DNA of 64,000 nucleotides from Rhizobium grahamii CCGE 502. GTDB taxonomy: Bacteria > Pseudomonadota > Alphaproteobacteria > Rhizobiales > Rhizobiaceae. Within the stretch, counting starts at the first letter, position 1. The number at the start of each line of letters is the position of its first letter. The position numbers and the translations under genes were made by a program. Where the stretch lies: the NCBI RefSeq assembly GCF_000298315.2, contig NZ_AEYE02000017.1, positions 1 to 64,000 of the forward strand, written 5' to 3'. Shown in pieces: positions 1 through 9,460 of this stretch. The notes below the pieces were generated by a model. It searched no databases. It was not told the DNA's origin and worked only from the letters and a program-made list of their open reading frames with translations.

Positions 1-427
1 GCCTGTTTCGACCTCGGCGCAAGGCTGATCTGCAGAACGCTCAGTTGTGACGTGAGCAACGGCCATCCGATGCCATTGGTTTGATCAAGCCCAAACCATA
101 CTGGCACGCGGCAAAATTCCAGTCGGCATGACTGGAGGACGCTCAACCAGCACTGGCAGATCTCGCAAATCTCGTCGACGAGGCGGCAGCAAGAAAGGAA
201 CAAGTACTCTCAGAGAACAAATTCGTCACAAGCGAATTCTTAGTCTTATTATTGCCACTGGTTCTCGGAAGAGCCATCCCCGATTTCAAAGGTGGCTTCG
301 GCGCCACGTCCTCGGCAATGCCGGGAAAAAGCCCTGTCGCACCGATCAGCACATCAAGGGGAAGGAGAAGAAGGCGAGGCCGCGGCTTCATGGGTCAGCG
401 ACACGACCTGTTTCATCGCCTTCTGCG
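1..427. other. No gene supported
   Basis: This is the space downstream of the leftward eutBC fusion. Short open frames exist on both strands, but none has a ribosome-binding site, a recognisable domain or convincing composition. I see no gene, terminator or repeat that I can defend here. The next gene of the eut locus, if there is one, lies beyond the left edge. Confidence 0.5.
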
Positions 428-2770
428 CTATGTACGATAGCGCCGGCTGCCGTTCACGTTCTTTCCGACGATTTCCCTAATGATCGTCAACGTTTCTCTT
501 GCTGCCTCCTTAGGCGGCAAGGCCGTATCTGCTACATTGCTCACAAGCTTCGTGATGTCGTGATCGATGTCCTTCTCGGACCATCGCTTGCCGCTGGCGA
601 CGGTGATATAGACCGAATAGGCGTGGTGCATGGTACCGGGGCGTTCGCCGATGATGTGGAGAACCTCTCGCAAGCTGTTGGGGTCTGCCTTTTCGAAAAG
701 CAACTCACCGATCCGGTAGCCGGCCCGTACCCTCCCGCCGGTGACGAGGATGTTGCTGTCGCTCATCGGCACGTCGGCCTCGGCAAGCAGCCTACGCATC
801 TCCTCCAGATAGGGTGCAAGATGTCCGTCGTCCATGATGGCCTTGGCGTTGAGGCCGTCTGAGATAACGATCTGGCCCTTGGGCAGGTCGCCCCCCCAGG
901 AATCCCTTATCCTTTCGATGTCGGCAATGGCTTCCGGGTTCAGCTTTTCGCCGGAATCCGGATGGGCGATATAGTCGTTGCGATCGCTGGACAGGGTGCG
1001 GACTGGTACGACATTGGGGATGCCGGCGATGAACTCGGGCGTGAGCTCGGCCCACAGAGACTGCTTGGCATCATCGTACAACCCCCTGACCTTGACTGCG
1101 AGCTCCGAGTTCAGATCCCAGATGTTTTCGCCGTGCCCGGTGGCCAGGTCGACACCTCTTTCTTCCACCTGCTTCATCTTCTCCCGGCCCTCCGCATAGA
1201 CTGCATCCCTGGGCCGCTTGTCACCCTTGGCGAGGCGGTACTGGTAGTACACCCAGAGAGGATCCCCGTAGTTGGCAGAGTATCTGTCGTTCTCGTCGAC
1301 GATCCCGATCCGTTTGTAGAAATCCCACATCGCATCATTGACCTTGAAGCCGAATCTTTCCCTCAACCGGACATGGTCCTGGAACGACGTCGTGAGATAG
1401 CTCAACATGGGATCGTTTTTCGTGGGCAGTGCAATGAGATAGACGGGATTGGCCGGCATGATCTGGTCCTGGCACCAATCCAGATCTTCCAGGCTGACCG
1501 CCATGTGCAGTGTCGTGCAGATATCGAGGCCGATGGTCAGGCCATGGAGCTTGCCCATGGCAATATCCTCGAGACAGCACCGTACCAACTGCTCGCGGCT
1601 CTTGAAGACCTCGGGCCCGATGAATCCGGCGACATCGTTGACATGAAGCCACGCGCCCTTTGGCTGCACCTTCGCGAGCTCTAGTCCCACCGCCCTGCTG
1701 AACCCATACTTTCGGGACTCGAGCACCATCATATCGACGCCGTTTGCGACGCCGTTGGTGAATTCAGAGCCCTGGCCGGTCTCGAAGTAGAGGCCATACC
1801 TCTGGCCCTTCTTTGCGCGCGCATACTTCAGGATCTTGTCATTCGTAATGTCAAAGATCTTGTTGCAGTCGTCCGTTCCAGCAAGGCTTTGGAACATCGT
1901 GGCAACGGTTGCGGGATAATTTTCGGCCACCTCCGCCTGGACATCGATATGCGAAAGCACACACCAGGGGATCACGTCGCCTAGCTGGAACGTATCGACT
2001 ACGTCCTTGAGCGCCCGTTCGACCGTAGCGACGCTCGCCACCGTACTGTCGACGGGATTGGTGCCGATGACAATGTCGCCCGTTGCGTAGGAAAAGGCAT
2101 CGAAAACCTGCCAGACCACATCGTCTGGATGATCAGTGGGAGAATTGGGCTGGATGCGAGCCCCCATGTATCCCTTTGAGCCGATCATCGTGCCGGGCAG
2201 CACATTGAAGATTTTCTGGCCGAGGGCGATGAGCTCCTCGTTGCTCATCAGTTTCGGTACGCAGCCGATCGTATCGCTCGTCAGGCCATTCATGACGCCC
2301 TTGATGTCGATCTCGGACCGGGTCAGGAGAAAATCCTTCAACTGGCCCATGGTCCAGTCCTTGACCTTTGCATATTGGGCCTGGTCGGTCGTCTGCCAGA
2401 TTAATCGTTGCAGATCGTCCTCGAACAGCGGATGCTCGTAGAGATCCCCTATTTTCGTGTTTGTCAGCAGGGCGCGGGCATTTGTCCGTGTCGCCTCGTC
2501 GGCCGCCCCAACTCCAGTGGCCCGATCTCCCTCCTTGAAGTCATTCGCCGCGCCGATCACCTGTTGATAGACCGTGCGATCAAATCCGCCGGTTCTTCTG
2601 CTGACATAAGCAAAGACGTCCTCGCCCGGCGCGACTTCCCCGACCACGATGCTGTCTCGGGCGGCCCTTGCAGCATTGCCGTAGCTTGCAAGGACAGTGG
2701 AAGCGCTCATCATGACGAGAAGCTCTCTTCTGGAGAGCCCTTCATGTCCCTCTGAGTGGCCCTTGTGCAT
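428..2770 (-). CDS. eutBC: Fused ethanolamine ammonia-lyase EutB-EutC with Tat-like signal
   Basis: This 780-residue protein joins the large (EutB, about residues 40-500) and small (EutC, about 560-780) subunits of adenosylcobalamin-dependent ethanolamine ammonia-lyase, which converts ethanolamine to acetaldehyde and ammonia. The known EutB active-site residues appear conserved: R205 and Q207 in ARIQPN, N238 in GTNPV, E330 in YFETGQGS and D453 in KNDPML. The EutC half keeps ISDGL and GERPG. The start at 2770 has AAGGGAG seven to eight bases upstream; a longer frame reaching 2875 has no such support. Residues 13-18 read SRRELL, followed by a hydrophobic stretch and an AARA cleavage-like site, a twin-arginine signal that canonical cytosolic or microcompartment EutB lacks. 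No eutA reactivase or shell genes are nearby. The zinc alcohol dehydrogenase just upstream on the same strand could consume the acetaldehyde. The family call is firm; export is inferred. Confidence 0.9.
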   Translation of the reverse strand: MHKGHSEGHEGLSRRELLVMMSASTVLASYGNAARAARDSIVVGEVAPGEDVFAYVSRRTGGFDRTVYQQVIGAANDFKEGDRATGVGAADEATRTNARALLTNTKIGDLYEHPLFEDDLQRLIWQTTDQAQYAKVKDWTMGQLKDFLLTRSEIDIKGVMNGLTSDTIGCVPKLMSNEELIALGQKIFNVLPGTMIGSKGYMGARIQPNSPTDHPDDVVWQVFDAFSYATGDIVIGTNPVDSTVASVATVERALKDVVDTFQLGDVIPWCVLSHIDVQAEVAENYPATVATMFQSLAGTDDCNKIFDITNDKILKYARAKKGQRYGLYFETGQGSEFTNGVANGVDMMVLESRKYGFSRAVGLELAKVQPKGAWLHVNDVAGFIGPEVFKSREQLVRCCLEDIAMGKLHGLTIGLDICTTLHMAVSLEDLDWCQDQIMPANPVYLIALPTKNDPMLSYLTTSFQDHVRLRERFGFKVNDAMWDFYKRIGIVDENDRYSANYGDPLWVYYQYRLAKGDKRPRDAVYAEGREKMKQVEERGVDLATGHGENIWDLNSELAVKVRGLYDDAKQSLWAELTPEFIAGIPNVVPVRTLSSDRNDYIAHPDSGEKLNPEAIADIERIRDSWGGDLPKGQIVISDGLNAKAIMDDGHLAPYLEEMRRLLAEADVPMSDSNILVTGGRVRAGYRIGELLFEKADPNSLREVLHIIGERPGTMHHAYSVYITVASGKRWSEKDIDHDITKLVSNVADTALPPKEAARETLTIIREIVGKNVNGSRRYRT

Positions 2771-2916
2771 GGCTATCTCCCTTTGTCGAAGACCGACACT
2801 GTGGTCAGGCTGGCACGGATTAAACGAAATGCAGGAAAGGCCCAGGCGGTTTTCCGCCCTGAGATGCGAAAACAAAGAGATGGAGCGTTTCGTTAATCGA
2901 GAAGCGCAGGTCGAGG

Positions 2917-3939
2917 TCAGATCGTCATCACGACCCGGCCGTCGATCTTGTTCTGCCGCATCCGATCGAATATGGCGTTTATGTCATCGAGACGCTCGGT
3001 CGAGTAGTGAACCTTAACCTTCCCGTCGCTCGCGAACTGAAGGCATTCAGCCAGGTCCAGCCGGGTGCCGACTATCGACCCCCTGATGGTCTTGCGGTTC
3101 AAGACGGTGTCGAAGATGTCCAGTTCGAACGAGCCTGGCGGCAATCCAACGAGAGACATCGTGCCGCGCTTCGCGAGCATGCCAAGACCTTGCCGGAAGG
3201 CAACCGGCGAGACCGCCGTGACAAGCACCCCCTGGGCCCCGCCGCAAAGCCGGTGAACCTCCGCCACAGGGTCAGCCGTCTTGGCGTTGATAACGGCGCT
3301 GGCACCCATTTCGCGGGCTAGTTCGAGTTTGTCGTCGGCTATGTCGACAGCAATGACCTCGAGGCCCATCGCCTTGGCATATTGAACCGCGACATGACCG
3401 AGCCCGCCTATGCCCGAAATCACGACGGTATCGCCGGGTTTCGTGTCCGTCTCTTTCAGCCCCTTGTATACGGTGACCCCGGCGCACAGGATGGGAGCCG
3501 CCGCTTCAAAATCGAGGCGGGCTGGCAGATGCCCGACATAATTGGGGTCCGCGAGCACATATTCCGCGAACCCGCCATTGACCGAATAGCCAGTGTTCTT
3601 CTGCAGATCGCACAAGGTCTCCCAACTGGCGAGACAGTGGCGGCAATGTCCACAGGCCGTGTGAAGCCACGGCACGCCAACGCGATCGCCCTCTTTCACA
3701 GATGTCACGCCCCCGCCCACGGCGACCACGGACCCGACCCCTTCATGCCCCGGAATGAATGGCGGACTGGGCTTCAGCGGCCAATCTCCGTCGGCCGCAT
3801 GCAAGTCGGTATGACAAACGCCGCAAGCTTCGATCTTCACAAGGACTTGGCCCTGACCGACCTCGGGGATCGGTACCTGCTCGATGGACAGCGGCTTCTT
3901 GAACTCTCGCACGACGGCGGCTTTCATCGTCTTCGACAT
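2917..3939 (-). CDS. adhP: Zinc-dependent alcohol dehydrogenase, AdhP type
   Basis: This is a 340-residue medium-chain alcohol dehydrogenase that interconverts primary alcohols and aldehydes with NAD. Catalytic-zinc residues are C42 (GVCHTD) and H65-E66 (GHEG). The structural zinc is held by C96, C99, C102 and C110. The Rossmann motif GIGGLGHVAVQYAKA follows at about 175. Length is normal for the AdhP/AdhA group. The start has GAGGGAGG a few bases upstream. It lies 146 bp upstream of the eutBC fusion on the same strand, so the two are probably co-transcribed. In that setting its likely job is removing acetaldehyde made from ethanolamine, although AdhP enzymes are also common general ethanol dehydrogenases. 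Activity class is confident; coupling to EutBC is inferred. Confidence 0.92.
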   Translation of the reverse strand: MSKTMKAAVVREFKKPLSIEQVPIPEVGQGQVLVKIEACGVCHTDLHAADGDWPLKPSPPFIPGHEGVGSVVAVGGGVTSVKEGDRVGVPWLHTACGHCRHCLASWETLCDLQKNTGYSVNGGFAEYVLADPNYVGHLPARLDFEAAAPILCAGVTVYKGLKETDTKPGDTVVISGIGGLGHVAVQYAKAMGLEVIAVDIADDKLELAREMGASAVINAKTADPVAEVHRLCGGAQGVLVTAVSPVAFRQGLGMLAKRGTMSLVGLPPGSFELDIFDTVLNRKTIRGSIVGTRLDLAECLQFASDGKVKVHYSTERLDDINAIFDRMRQNKIDGRVVMTI

Positions 3940-4588
3940 TGTGCCCTCCCTCGGTGATGCCGACGATACGCTGATGCCTGTTCAGGTGGCGCCGACCCAC
4001 CATGTTTTGATGAGCGCGATAAGGAGCGAAAACGACATGCCACGCCCTTGAGGTTGCAGTGCCTTGATGAGCTTGAACCGGGCGCGGTGGTTGGATTGAC
4101 GGCAAGCGCTCACTCCGGCGTTCATAGTGCACGTCGCGACAACCTACGTCAATTGGAAGCCGCCGCGGGTGTCGCCGCGAGCCTTTTTAGAATTGCCACG
4201 TTCGCAATCGCCTGGCCGCAAAATCCGACACGGCCCAAGGTTTTACCTCATCCGGCCCTCACGTCCGGCTTTGCAAATCGCGGCATTTCCAACGTCGTCT
4301 CCAACGCGAAGCTACCCGCGCGCTTTCTTATAAACGCATTCCCCATACACCGTCTCGAAGAGAATACCGCCAAGTGATGCCCGTGTGGGAGGGCTGTCTC
4401 CCGTATGGATAACGCGTCTTTGGACCGACCGAAGCTTCATCCTCGCTATCAATCTCAGCCATCCGCCGGTCGTACTCTGAAATGACAGCAGGCATGCCGA
4501 TCTTTCGCTGGAGACTGCCGGCCAAGGCCACTACGGCGAGTTATGATGTCAGGGCACGGGTCCCTGACTTGCGCGGAGCCGGCCGCTC
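3940..4588. other. Intergenic region upstream of adhP-eutBC
   Basis: About 650 bases separate the start of adhP from the end of dhaKL, both leftward. It should contain the adhP-eutBC promoter and the end of the long catabolic operon. The short open frames here have no Shine-Dalgarno sequence or recognisable domain. A small interrupted inverted repeat (GGGAG/CTCCC near 4388-4402) is too weak to call a terminator. Confidence 0.5.
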
Positions 4589-6304
4589 CTATGCAGCATC
4601 TTGAACTGCCGTCCCACTTGCAGCAAGCCAGATGCTCACAGCCGCCGCCCCCGCGTCAGGACTGCCGATTGCGCGCTCGCCGATATAGCTGGCCCTCCCC
4701 AGCTTCGGTCGCATGTCAATCGTCAGTCGCATGCCTTCTTGAGCCGCAGTTACAGCACGTTGCCAGGCGTCCTTCGGAGAGAGTCCCGCGGCGAGTTGAT
4801 CCTTGAACATCGATGCCGCAGGGTGCAGGGCGTCCACCATGGTCCGATCGCCAGGCTTTGCTCCACCCAAATCGGAAATCGCCTGGACCGCAGCCGAAAA
4901 CGCAGCGGCAATGTCATTGGCGGACGGGTCTTCGATCTTGGCCAAATGCCTGGATGCCCGCATCAGTCCAGCTGCATAAAATGGGCCCGAACTCCCGGCG
5001 ATCGCCTTTCTGACGCGATCGGCGGCAGAAGATAGGCCTTTCGAGACGGAAGAGAATGCGGTTTCGGGAATGTCCAGAATGGCCTCGGCGCCCCGACGCA
5101 TGCTTGCGCCGAGATCGCCGTCGCCGGAAATTCCATCCAGCGTGGCCAGTTCATCTTCCGCCGCAATCAGTGCCCGTGCAGCATAGGCGAATATCTCCTG
5201 CAATCGCCGCCCCGCGAGGGTGATAATCACTTGGTCTTCCTGCGCTTCGACAGGTAGGTTGTCGGGACGATCCGGTGTTGCCACAAGCTGCGTGTTGAGA
5301 TGGCCGCTGCCCGGCCAGTCGCGCGCTTCGACAGGCATATCGAAAAGCGGCAAGTCGTCAGATGTGACCGGCATAACCGACAATGAAAATCCCGGCATAT
5401 CCAAAGCAGACAGGAACGTGCCCGCCCAGGCCCGCACGACCGTCACGCCTGCGGTTGAGAGAGTTCCAAGGCCGCTTCTTGCGAGAATCGCAAGCTCAAG
5501 CGGCGGCGTTGAACCAAGTCCGTTTACCAGGAGGACGGCTTCGTCTCCTCTTCTGATCTTTCCGTCGGCCAGGATGGTTCTCAGCGTCAGCTCGACCAAC
5601 TCATCGGCGCTGGCAATTTCCCTGCGGAGAACTCCCGGCTCTCCGTGAATACCAAGACCAACCTCGATTTCCTTTTCGCCAAGAACAAAACCCGGTTTCC
5701 CGACAGAAGGAAGAATGCAGGTTCCGAGCGATATGCCCATCGAAGAAACGCGCTGAGCTGCACTGCGTGCGATTGCGGCGACGTCAGTGAGGCAATTCCC
5801 CTGGGCCGCTGCGGCTCCTGCCAGCTTGTGGACGAGAATTGTGCCAGCGAGGCCGCGCCGTCTGTCCGGAGCCACCGTATCGCGCAAGGCGGCATCGTCA
5901 GCAACAACAACAATTTCGACCGGAATGCCCTCTGCCCTTGCTATCTCGGCTGCAAGCCCGAAGTTCAATCTGTCACCGGTGTAATTCTTGACAACCAGCA
6001 CGGCACCCGCGGGTCCACTGACCGCCCGGATGGCCGACAATATCGCGTCGGAACTCGGCGATGTGAAGATGTCGCCAGCTACCGCAGCAGAAAGCATAGA
6101 CCTGCCCACGTAGCCTGCATGCGCCGGTTCATGTCCGCTTCCGCCGCCGGAGATGACAGCAACGGGACGGGCTGCAGCATCTGGCAAGCCCGATTGAATG
6201 ACTATATTCTCGTCGGAAAGAAGACCGGTGCCTGGCGATAATGCAACGACGCCTTCCAGCGCCTGTCGGACAGCCTCTTCGGGACGATTGATCAGCTTTT
6301 TCAT
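4589..6304 (-). CDS. dhaK: Dihydroxyacetone kinase, fused DhaK-DhaL
   Basis: This 571-residue ATP-dependent kinase has an N-terminal DhaK domain (about 1-330, GGGSGHEPAHAG at 53-64) and a C-terminal DhaL nucleotide-binding domain (about 370-570, with SGDGDLGASMRRG). His220 in GIHGEPG is at exactly the number of the histidine that binds dihydroxyacetone covalently in the Citrobacter enzyme. I use the ATG at 6304, with AGGAG five bases upstream, rather than the in-frame GTG at 6310. It is the last gene of a leftward operon encoding an opine-oxidase-like dehydrogenase and an amino-acid ABC transporter, 60 bp after the second permease. That placement suggests it phosphorylates dihydroxyacetone or a related short ketose released from the imported compound. 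Family members can also act on erythrulose-like sugars, so the true substrate is open. Confidence 0.92.
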   Translation of the reverse strand: MKKLINRPEEAVRQALEGVVALSPGTGLLSDENIVIQSGLPDAAARPVAVISGGGSGHEPAHAGYVGRSMLSAAVAGDIFTSPSSDAILSAIRAVSGPAGAVLVVKNYTGDRLNFGLAAEIARAEGIPVEIVVVADDAALRDTVAPDRRRGLAGTILVHKLAGAAAAQGNCLTDVAAIARSAAQRVSSMGISLGTCILPSVGKPGFVLGEKEIEVGLGIHGEPGVLRREIASADELVELTLRTILADGKIRRGDEAVLLVNGLGSTPPLELAILARSGLGTLSTAGVTVVRAWAGTFLSALDMPGFSLSVMPVTSDDLPLFDMPVEARDWPGSGHLNTQLVATPDRPDNLPVEAQEDQVIITLAGRRLQEIFAYAARALIAAEDELATLDGISGDGDLGASMRRGAEAILDIPETAFSSVSKGLSSAADRVRKAIAGSSGPFYAAGLMRASRHLAKIEDPSANDIAAAFSAAVQAISDLGGAKPGDRTMVDALHPAASMFKDQLAAGLSPKDAWQRAVTAAQEGMRLTIDMRPKLGRASYIGERAIGSPDAGAAAVSIWLAASGTAVQDAA

Positions 6305-6364
6305 CTGCACTCCTGAATGCTTTTGAACCTTTGATTTCGGGGGATTTGTACGTCCGGCCGCTGC

Positions 6365-7084
6365 CTACGGAGAGGCTCCGACGGCAAGGCTTGGGAGGGC
6401 GCGGCGGTTGGTCCGACGAGGCGTGTGTCCTTGTAACCGATGCTCGATAAAGCGAGCGGCAATCGACGCCGGCCATGCAAGGCCAAAATAGAGTAGTGCC
6501 GTCAGCGCAAAGACATGTAGCGGCAGAAAGCTCTCCGACATCAGCTCCCGTGACACCAGGGTGAGTTCGGGAACAGATATCAGGGCACAGATCGAACTGT
6601 CTTTCATGAGAGAGACGAGATTGATCAACAATGGCGCGATCGTCTGCCGGACGGCCTGCGGCAGAAGAATAATCCTGAAGGCTGCAAGTGGCGTCAGACC
6701 AGCTGCAAGCGCGGCCTCTCGTTGACCAGCAGGAATTGCACCGAGACCGGCACGAAAGACCTCTGCAAGATAAGCTGCATAGACCATCCCAAGGCCGACC
6801 GTGCCGGCCATGAATGCCGACAATGTGATGCCTGCCTCCGGCAGGGCAAAATAGAGCAGGTAGAGGATCACCAGAATCGGGACGCCGCGGGCAATCGAGA
6901 TGTAAAGGCGTGCGACCAGTCGAGGGATAAGTCCGCGCCGCGAGCGCAGGTACTCGATCAGCAGGGCGATGATGGAAGCGAGACAGAACCCTCCTGCGGT
7001 CAATGAAAGCGTAAGGTGAAGCCCCTTGAGGAGACGCGGACCCCAGTCAGCGAGGTTGTTGGAAATGATTTCGATGAACATCAT
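6365..7084 (-). CDS. Polar amino-acid ABC transporter permease
   Basis: This 239-residue inner-membrane permease is of the HisM/GlnP family. It has several hydrophobic segments and the EAA-type cytoplasmic loop around ALAAGLTPLAAFRIILLPQA that docks on the ATPase. Its ATG overlaps the stop of the preceding permease (ATGA at 7081-7084), so the two are translationally coupled, as expected for partners in a heterodimeric channel. The last roughly 30 residues form a basic, proline-containing tail. Substrate cannot be read from sequence. The operon context (flavoprotein dehydrogenase, ketose kinase) points to an amino acid conjugate rather than a common amino acid. Confidence 0.9.
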   Translation of the reverse strand: MMFIEIISNNLADWGPRLLKGLHLTLSLTAGGFCLASIIALLIEYLRSRRGLIPRLVARLYISIARGVPILVILYLLYFALPEAGITLSAFMAGTVGLGMVYAAYLAEVFRAGLGAIPAGQREAALAAGLTPLAAFRIILLPQAVRQTIAPLLINLVSLMKDSSICALISVPELTLVSRELMSESFLPLHVFALTALLYFGLAWPASIAARFIEHRLQGHTPRRTNRRALPSLAVGASP

Positions 7085-7731
7085 CTAATCTCCAGTTTCT
7101 GCTCCATCAGGGAGACGGACCGCGCAACGACGCTGGTCAGGATCAAATAGACCGCGGCAGCGCCGCCGTAGATCAGTGTCGTCTCGAAGGTTTCGTTTAC
7201 GAGCTGTCTTGCATTGAAGAGGATCTCGGGCGCGGCGATGGCCGCGACCAGGGACGTATCTTTGACGAGCGAGACCGCGTAGTTTCCAAGGGAAGGGAGA
7301 GCCAGGCTCAGCCCCTGCGGGAACACGATCAGCCGGAACGCAGCGAGAGGCGAGAGGCCAATCGATGCCGCCGCTTCACTTTGCCCGACGGGAACGGACT
7401 GAAATCCAGAGCGGAAGATGTCGACACAGATAGCGCCGCCGATCAGTCCCAATCCAGCAACCGCCGCCGCGATTGAGGAAAGCCTAAAGCCGAGCGACGC
7501 CAGACCGAAGTAGAGAAGGAACAGGAAGGTCAGGCTCGGAATGTTGCGCAAGCTCTCGACATAGAAACGGATGGCGATCCGCAGTAGGCGGTTGTCTGAA
7601 AGAAATTCAATGGTTGCCAGAGCGATGCCGATGATGAGGGCCACGATAAGCGACCCAGCGGTCACCTCGATAGTCACTGCCGCACCTGAAACGAGTGCTC
7701 CTGCAAGCATGCCAAGAAGGTTGTCATTCAT
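7081..7731 (-). CDS. Polar amino-acid ABC transporter permease
   Basis: This is a 216-residue permease of the HisQ/HisM family with about five membrane segments and an EAA loop near AASIGLSPLAAFRLIVFPQG. The start chosen (7731) has a strong GGGAGGTG site just upstream. A frame extending ten codons further into the ATPase gene is less likely. It overlaps the ATPase gene by 8 bases and the next permease by 4, so three transporter components are translationally coupled. It is paralogous to the following permease, and the two probably form the membrane channel together. Confidence 0.9.
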   Translation of the reverse strand: MNDNLLGMLAGALVSGAAVTIEVTAGSLIVALIIGIALATIEFLSDNRLLRIAIRFYVESLRNIPSLTFLFLLYFGLASLGFRLSSIAAAVAGLGLIGGAICVDIFRSGFQSVPVGQSEAAASIGLSPLAAFRLIVFPQGLSLALPSLGNYAVSLVKDTSLVAAIAAPEILFNARQLVNETFETTLIYGGAAAVYLILTSVVARSVSLMEQKLEIR

Positions 7732-8503
7732 GCCCACCTCCCCCAAGCTGCAGGCTCGCAAGAAATTGCTTCAGTCGCGCTGTTTGGGGATCATCGAGGA
7801 CGGCCCTGGCTGGACCTTCCTCGATGATACGGCCGCCGTCCATGAAGATGATGCGATCGGCAACCTCGCGCGCAAACGCAATTTCATGCGTGACGAGCAC
7901 CATCGCCCGACCTTCCTGCGCGAGTTCCTTTATAACCGTCAGAACCTCTCCCACCAGCTCCGGGTCGAGCGCGGACGTCGGCTCATCAAAAAGCAGCAAC
8001 TTCGGCTGCTGGGCAAGCGCGCGGGCGATCGCAACACGCTGTTGCTGTCCACCAGAGAGCCGATGCGGCATATCATCAGCTTTCTGTGAGAGATGGACTT
8101 TCGCGAGCAGTTCGGCGGCAAGCTTGTCCGCCTCTCCCCGCTTCAATCCTCTTACTTTTGTCGGCTGCAGTGCCACGTTTGCGTGAACCGACAAATGTGG
8201 CCAGAGGTGGAAGTGCTGGAAAACCATGCCTATGTCCGCTCGTTGGGGCGCCATCTCACGTTCAGTCATCAAACGCCCGTTCCTGCGACGACCGATCAGT
8301 GTCCCTTCCAGGCGAATTTCGCCTTCGCTTGGCGGCTCGAGGAAATTGATCGCTCTCAGACAGGTCGATTTGCCGGATCCACTGGGACCAATCAGCGCAA
8401 CGCGCTCTCCCCGTCGCAAATTGAAGGAGATGCCGTTGAGAACCCTCAACGGACCAAATGACTTTCCGAGGTCTTTAACCTCAAGAAGAATGTCGGCGGC
8501 CAT
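7724..8503 (-). CDS. Amino-acid ABC transporter ATP-binding protein
   Basis: This 259-residue ATPase is of the GlnQ/HisP family. Walker A is GPSGSGKST, the signature is LSGGQQQR, Walker B is LLLFDEPTSALDPE and the switch histidine lies in LVTHE. The start at 8503 has AAGGAGG seven bases upstream, a near-ideal site; the longer frame to 8539 is rejected. It powers the two permeases encoded next and works with the periplasmic binding protein encoded just upstream (49 bp gap). Confidence 0.95.
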   Translation of the reverse strand: MAADILLEVKDLGKSFGPLRVLNGISFNLRRGERVALIGPSGSGKSTCLRAINFLEPPSEGEIRLEGTLIGRRRNGRLMTEREMAPQRADIGMVFQHFHLWPHLSVHANVALQPTKVRGLKRGEADKLAAELLAKVHLSQKADDMPHRLSGGQQQRVAIARALAQQPKLLLFDEPTSALDPELVGEVLTVIKELAQEGRAMVLVTHEIAFAREVADRIIFMDGGRIIEEGPARAVLDDPQTARLKQFLASLQLGGGGHE

Positions 8504-8552
8504 CGCGACCTCCTTTTCTGTGAAGAGCGGCCGTTTCACCGGCCGCTGATGC

Positions 8553-9434
8553 TCAATGGTTACAAACCGGTGGTGCCCAATCGGCAGGTCGGTCGACGCC
8601 CGCCCTGAAATTCTCCGCAGACGGCGTGTAGTTCGCCTCGCTGATATTGCCGTAGAGCTTGCCGATCGACTTGATCTGGCATGAGGCCCATAGGGCGCGG
8701 ATCTCCTTGCTCAGTGCCGCCGCAAGGTCCGCATTCTCCTTGGATAGACCGAACACATATTGACGCCCGAGACCGGTCAGGAGTGGGAAGTCAGGGTTGT
8801 TATCGGTGAAGGCCAGGTTGACGAGACCCCAATCAGGGTTCTTCGACAGCGCATAATCGATGACCGGTGGGTCTCCGACCAACGCTTCGACACGACCAGC
8901 CAGGAGGTCGCGCAGCGCGGCATCAGTGCTGTCGTAAAGCGATAGCTCCAAACCCGGGATCTTCCTGAGCTCAGGCAGGAAGGAAAATCCCGTCATCGAT
9001 CCGACCTTGCGGTTTTCTAGATCCTTCAAGCTATGCCAACCATCGTTCTTTTTGGAGGTAACACCATTCTGGAAATAGCCGGTCGGGTCGCTCATCGACA
9101 GGGTTTCGGCCCGTTGCTTTGTCCAGGCAACGTTGCCTCCGATGACATCGACACGGCCTGTCTGCACCGCCGCAATTGCGCCTGACCACTCCATCGGAAC
9201 CGGCCTGATTGTCAAACCCAGCTTTTCGGCAGCAATCTGCAGGATGTCGCCGTCATAGCCGGCAAGTTTTCCACCACGCGCCACCAGCCCCGGCATATCA
9301 CCAGTGATGGCGACAGAAAGAACGCCCGGTTCGGCAAGGTGATAAGCCGGCTCGGCGGCGAACGCAGAGCTCCATTGAAGGCTTGCAGTCAACGCAAGCG
9401 CTCCTCCAAGCAGTTGAACAAAAGAATATCGCAC
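8553..9434 (-). CDS. Periplasmic amino-acid-type solute-binding protein
   Basis: This is a 293-residue family 3 extracellular solute-binding protein. Residues 1-27 form a signal peptide ending in AFA-AEP. The mature part shows the usual fold signature: GKLAGYDGDILQIAAEKLG, then the EWSGAIAAVQTGRVDVIGG stretch, then a hinge and a second lobe around GSMTGFSFLPEL. Two cysteines near the C-terminus (ASCQ and PPVCN) may form a disulphide. It lies 26 bp downstream of the HcnC-like oxidase and ahead of the ATPase, in one operon. It should set the specificity of the whole pathway. The ligand is unknown. Confidence 0.9.
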   Translation of the reverse strand: MRYSFVQLLGGALALTASLQWSSAFAAEPAYHLAEPGVLSVAITGDMPGLVARGGKLAGYDGDILQIAAEKLGLTIRPVPMEWSGAIAAVQTGRVDVIGGNVAWTKQRAETLSMSDPTGYFQNGVTSKKNDGWHSLKDLENRKVGSMTGFSFLPELRKIPGLELSLYDSTDAALRDLLAGRVEALVGDPPVIDYALSKNPDWGLVNLAFTDNNPDFPLLTGLGRQYVFGLSKENADLAAALSKEIRALWASCQIKSIGKLYGNISEANYTPSAENFRAGVDRPADWAPPVCNH

Positions 9435-9460
9435 GTCTGTTCCCCTTTCTTTTTCCTCTT

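Noticed and set aside
143-391. 82-residue leftward frame downstream of eutBC
   Set aside because: No Shine-Dalgarno sequence before its ATG and low-complexity Ser/Ala/Thr composition at the end; no recognisable family.
128-862. Long rightward open frame opposite eutBC
   Set aside because: It is antisense to a clearly conserved enzyme, has Arg/Ser-rich composition and no domain or ribosome site.
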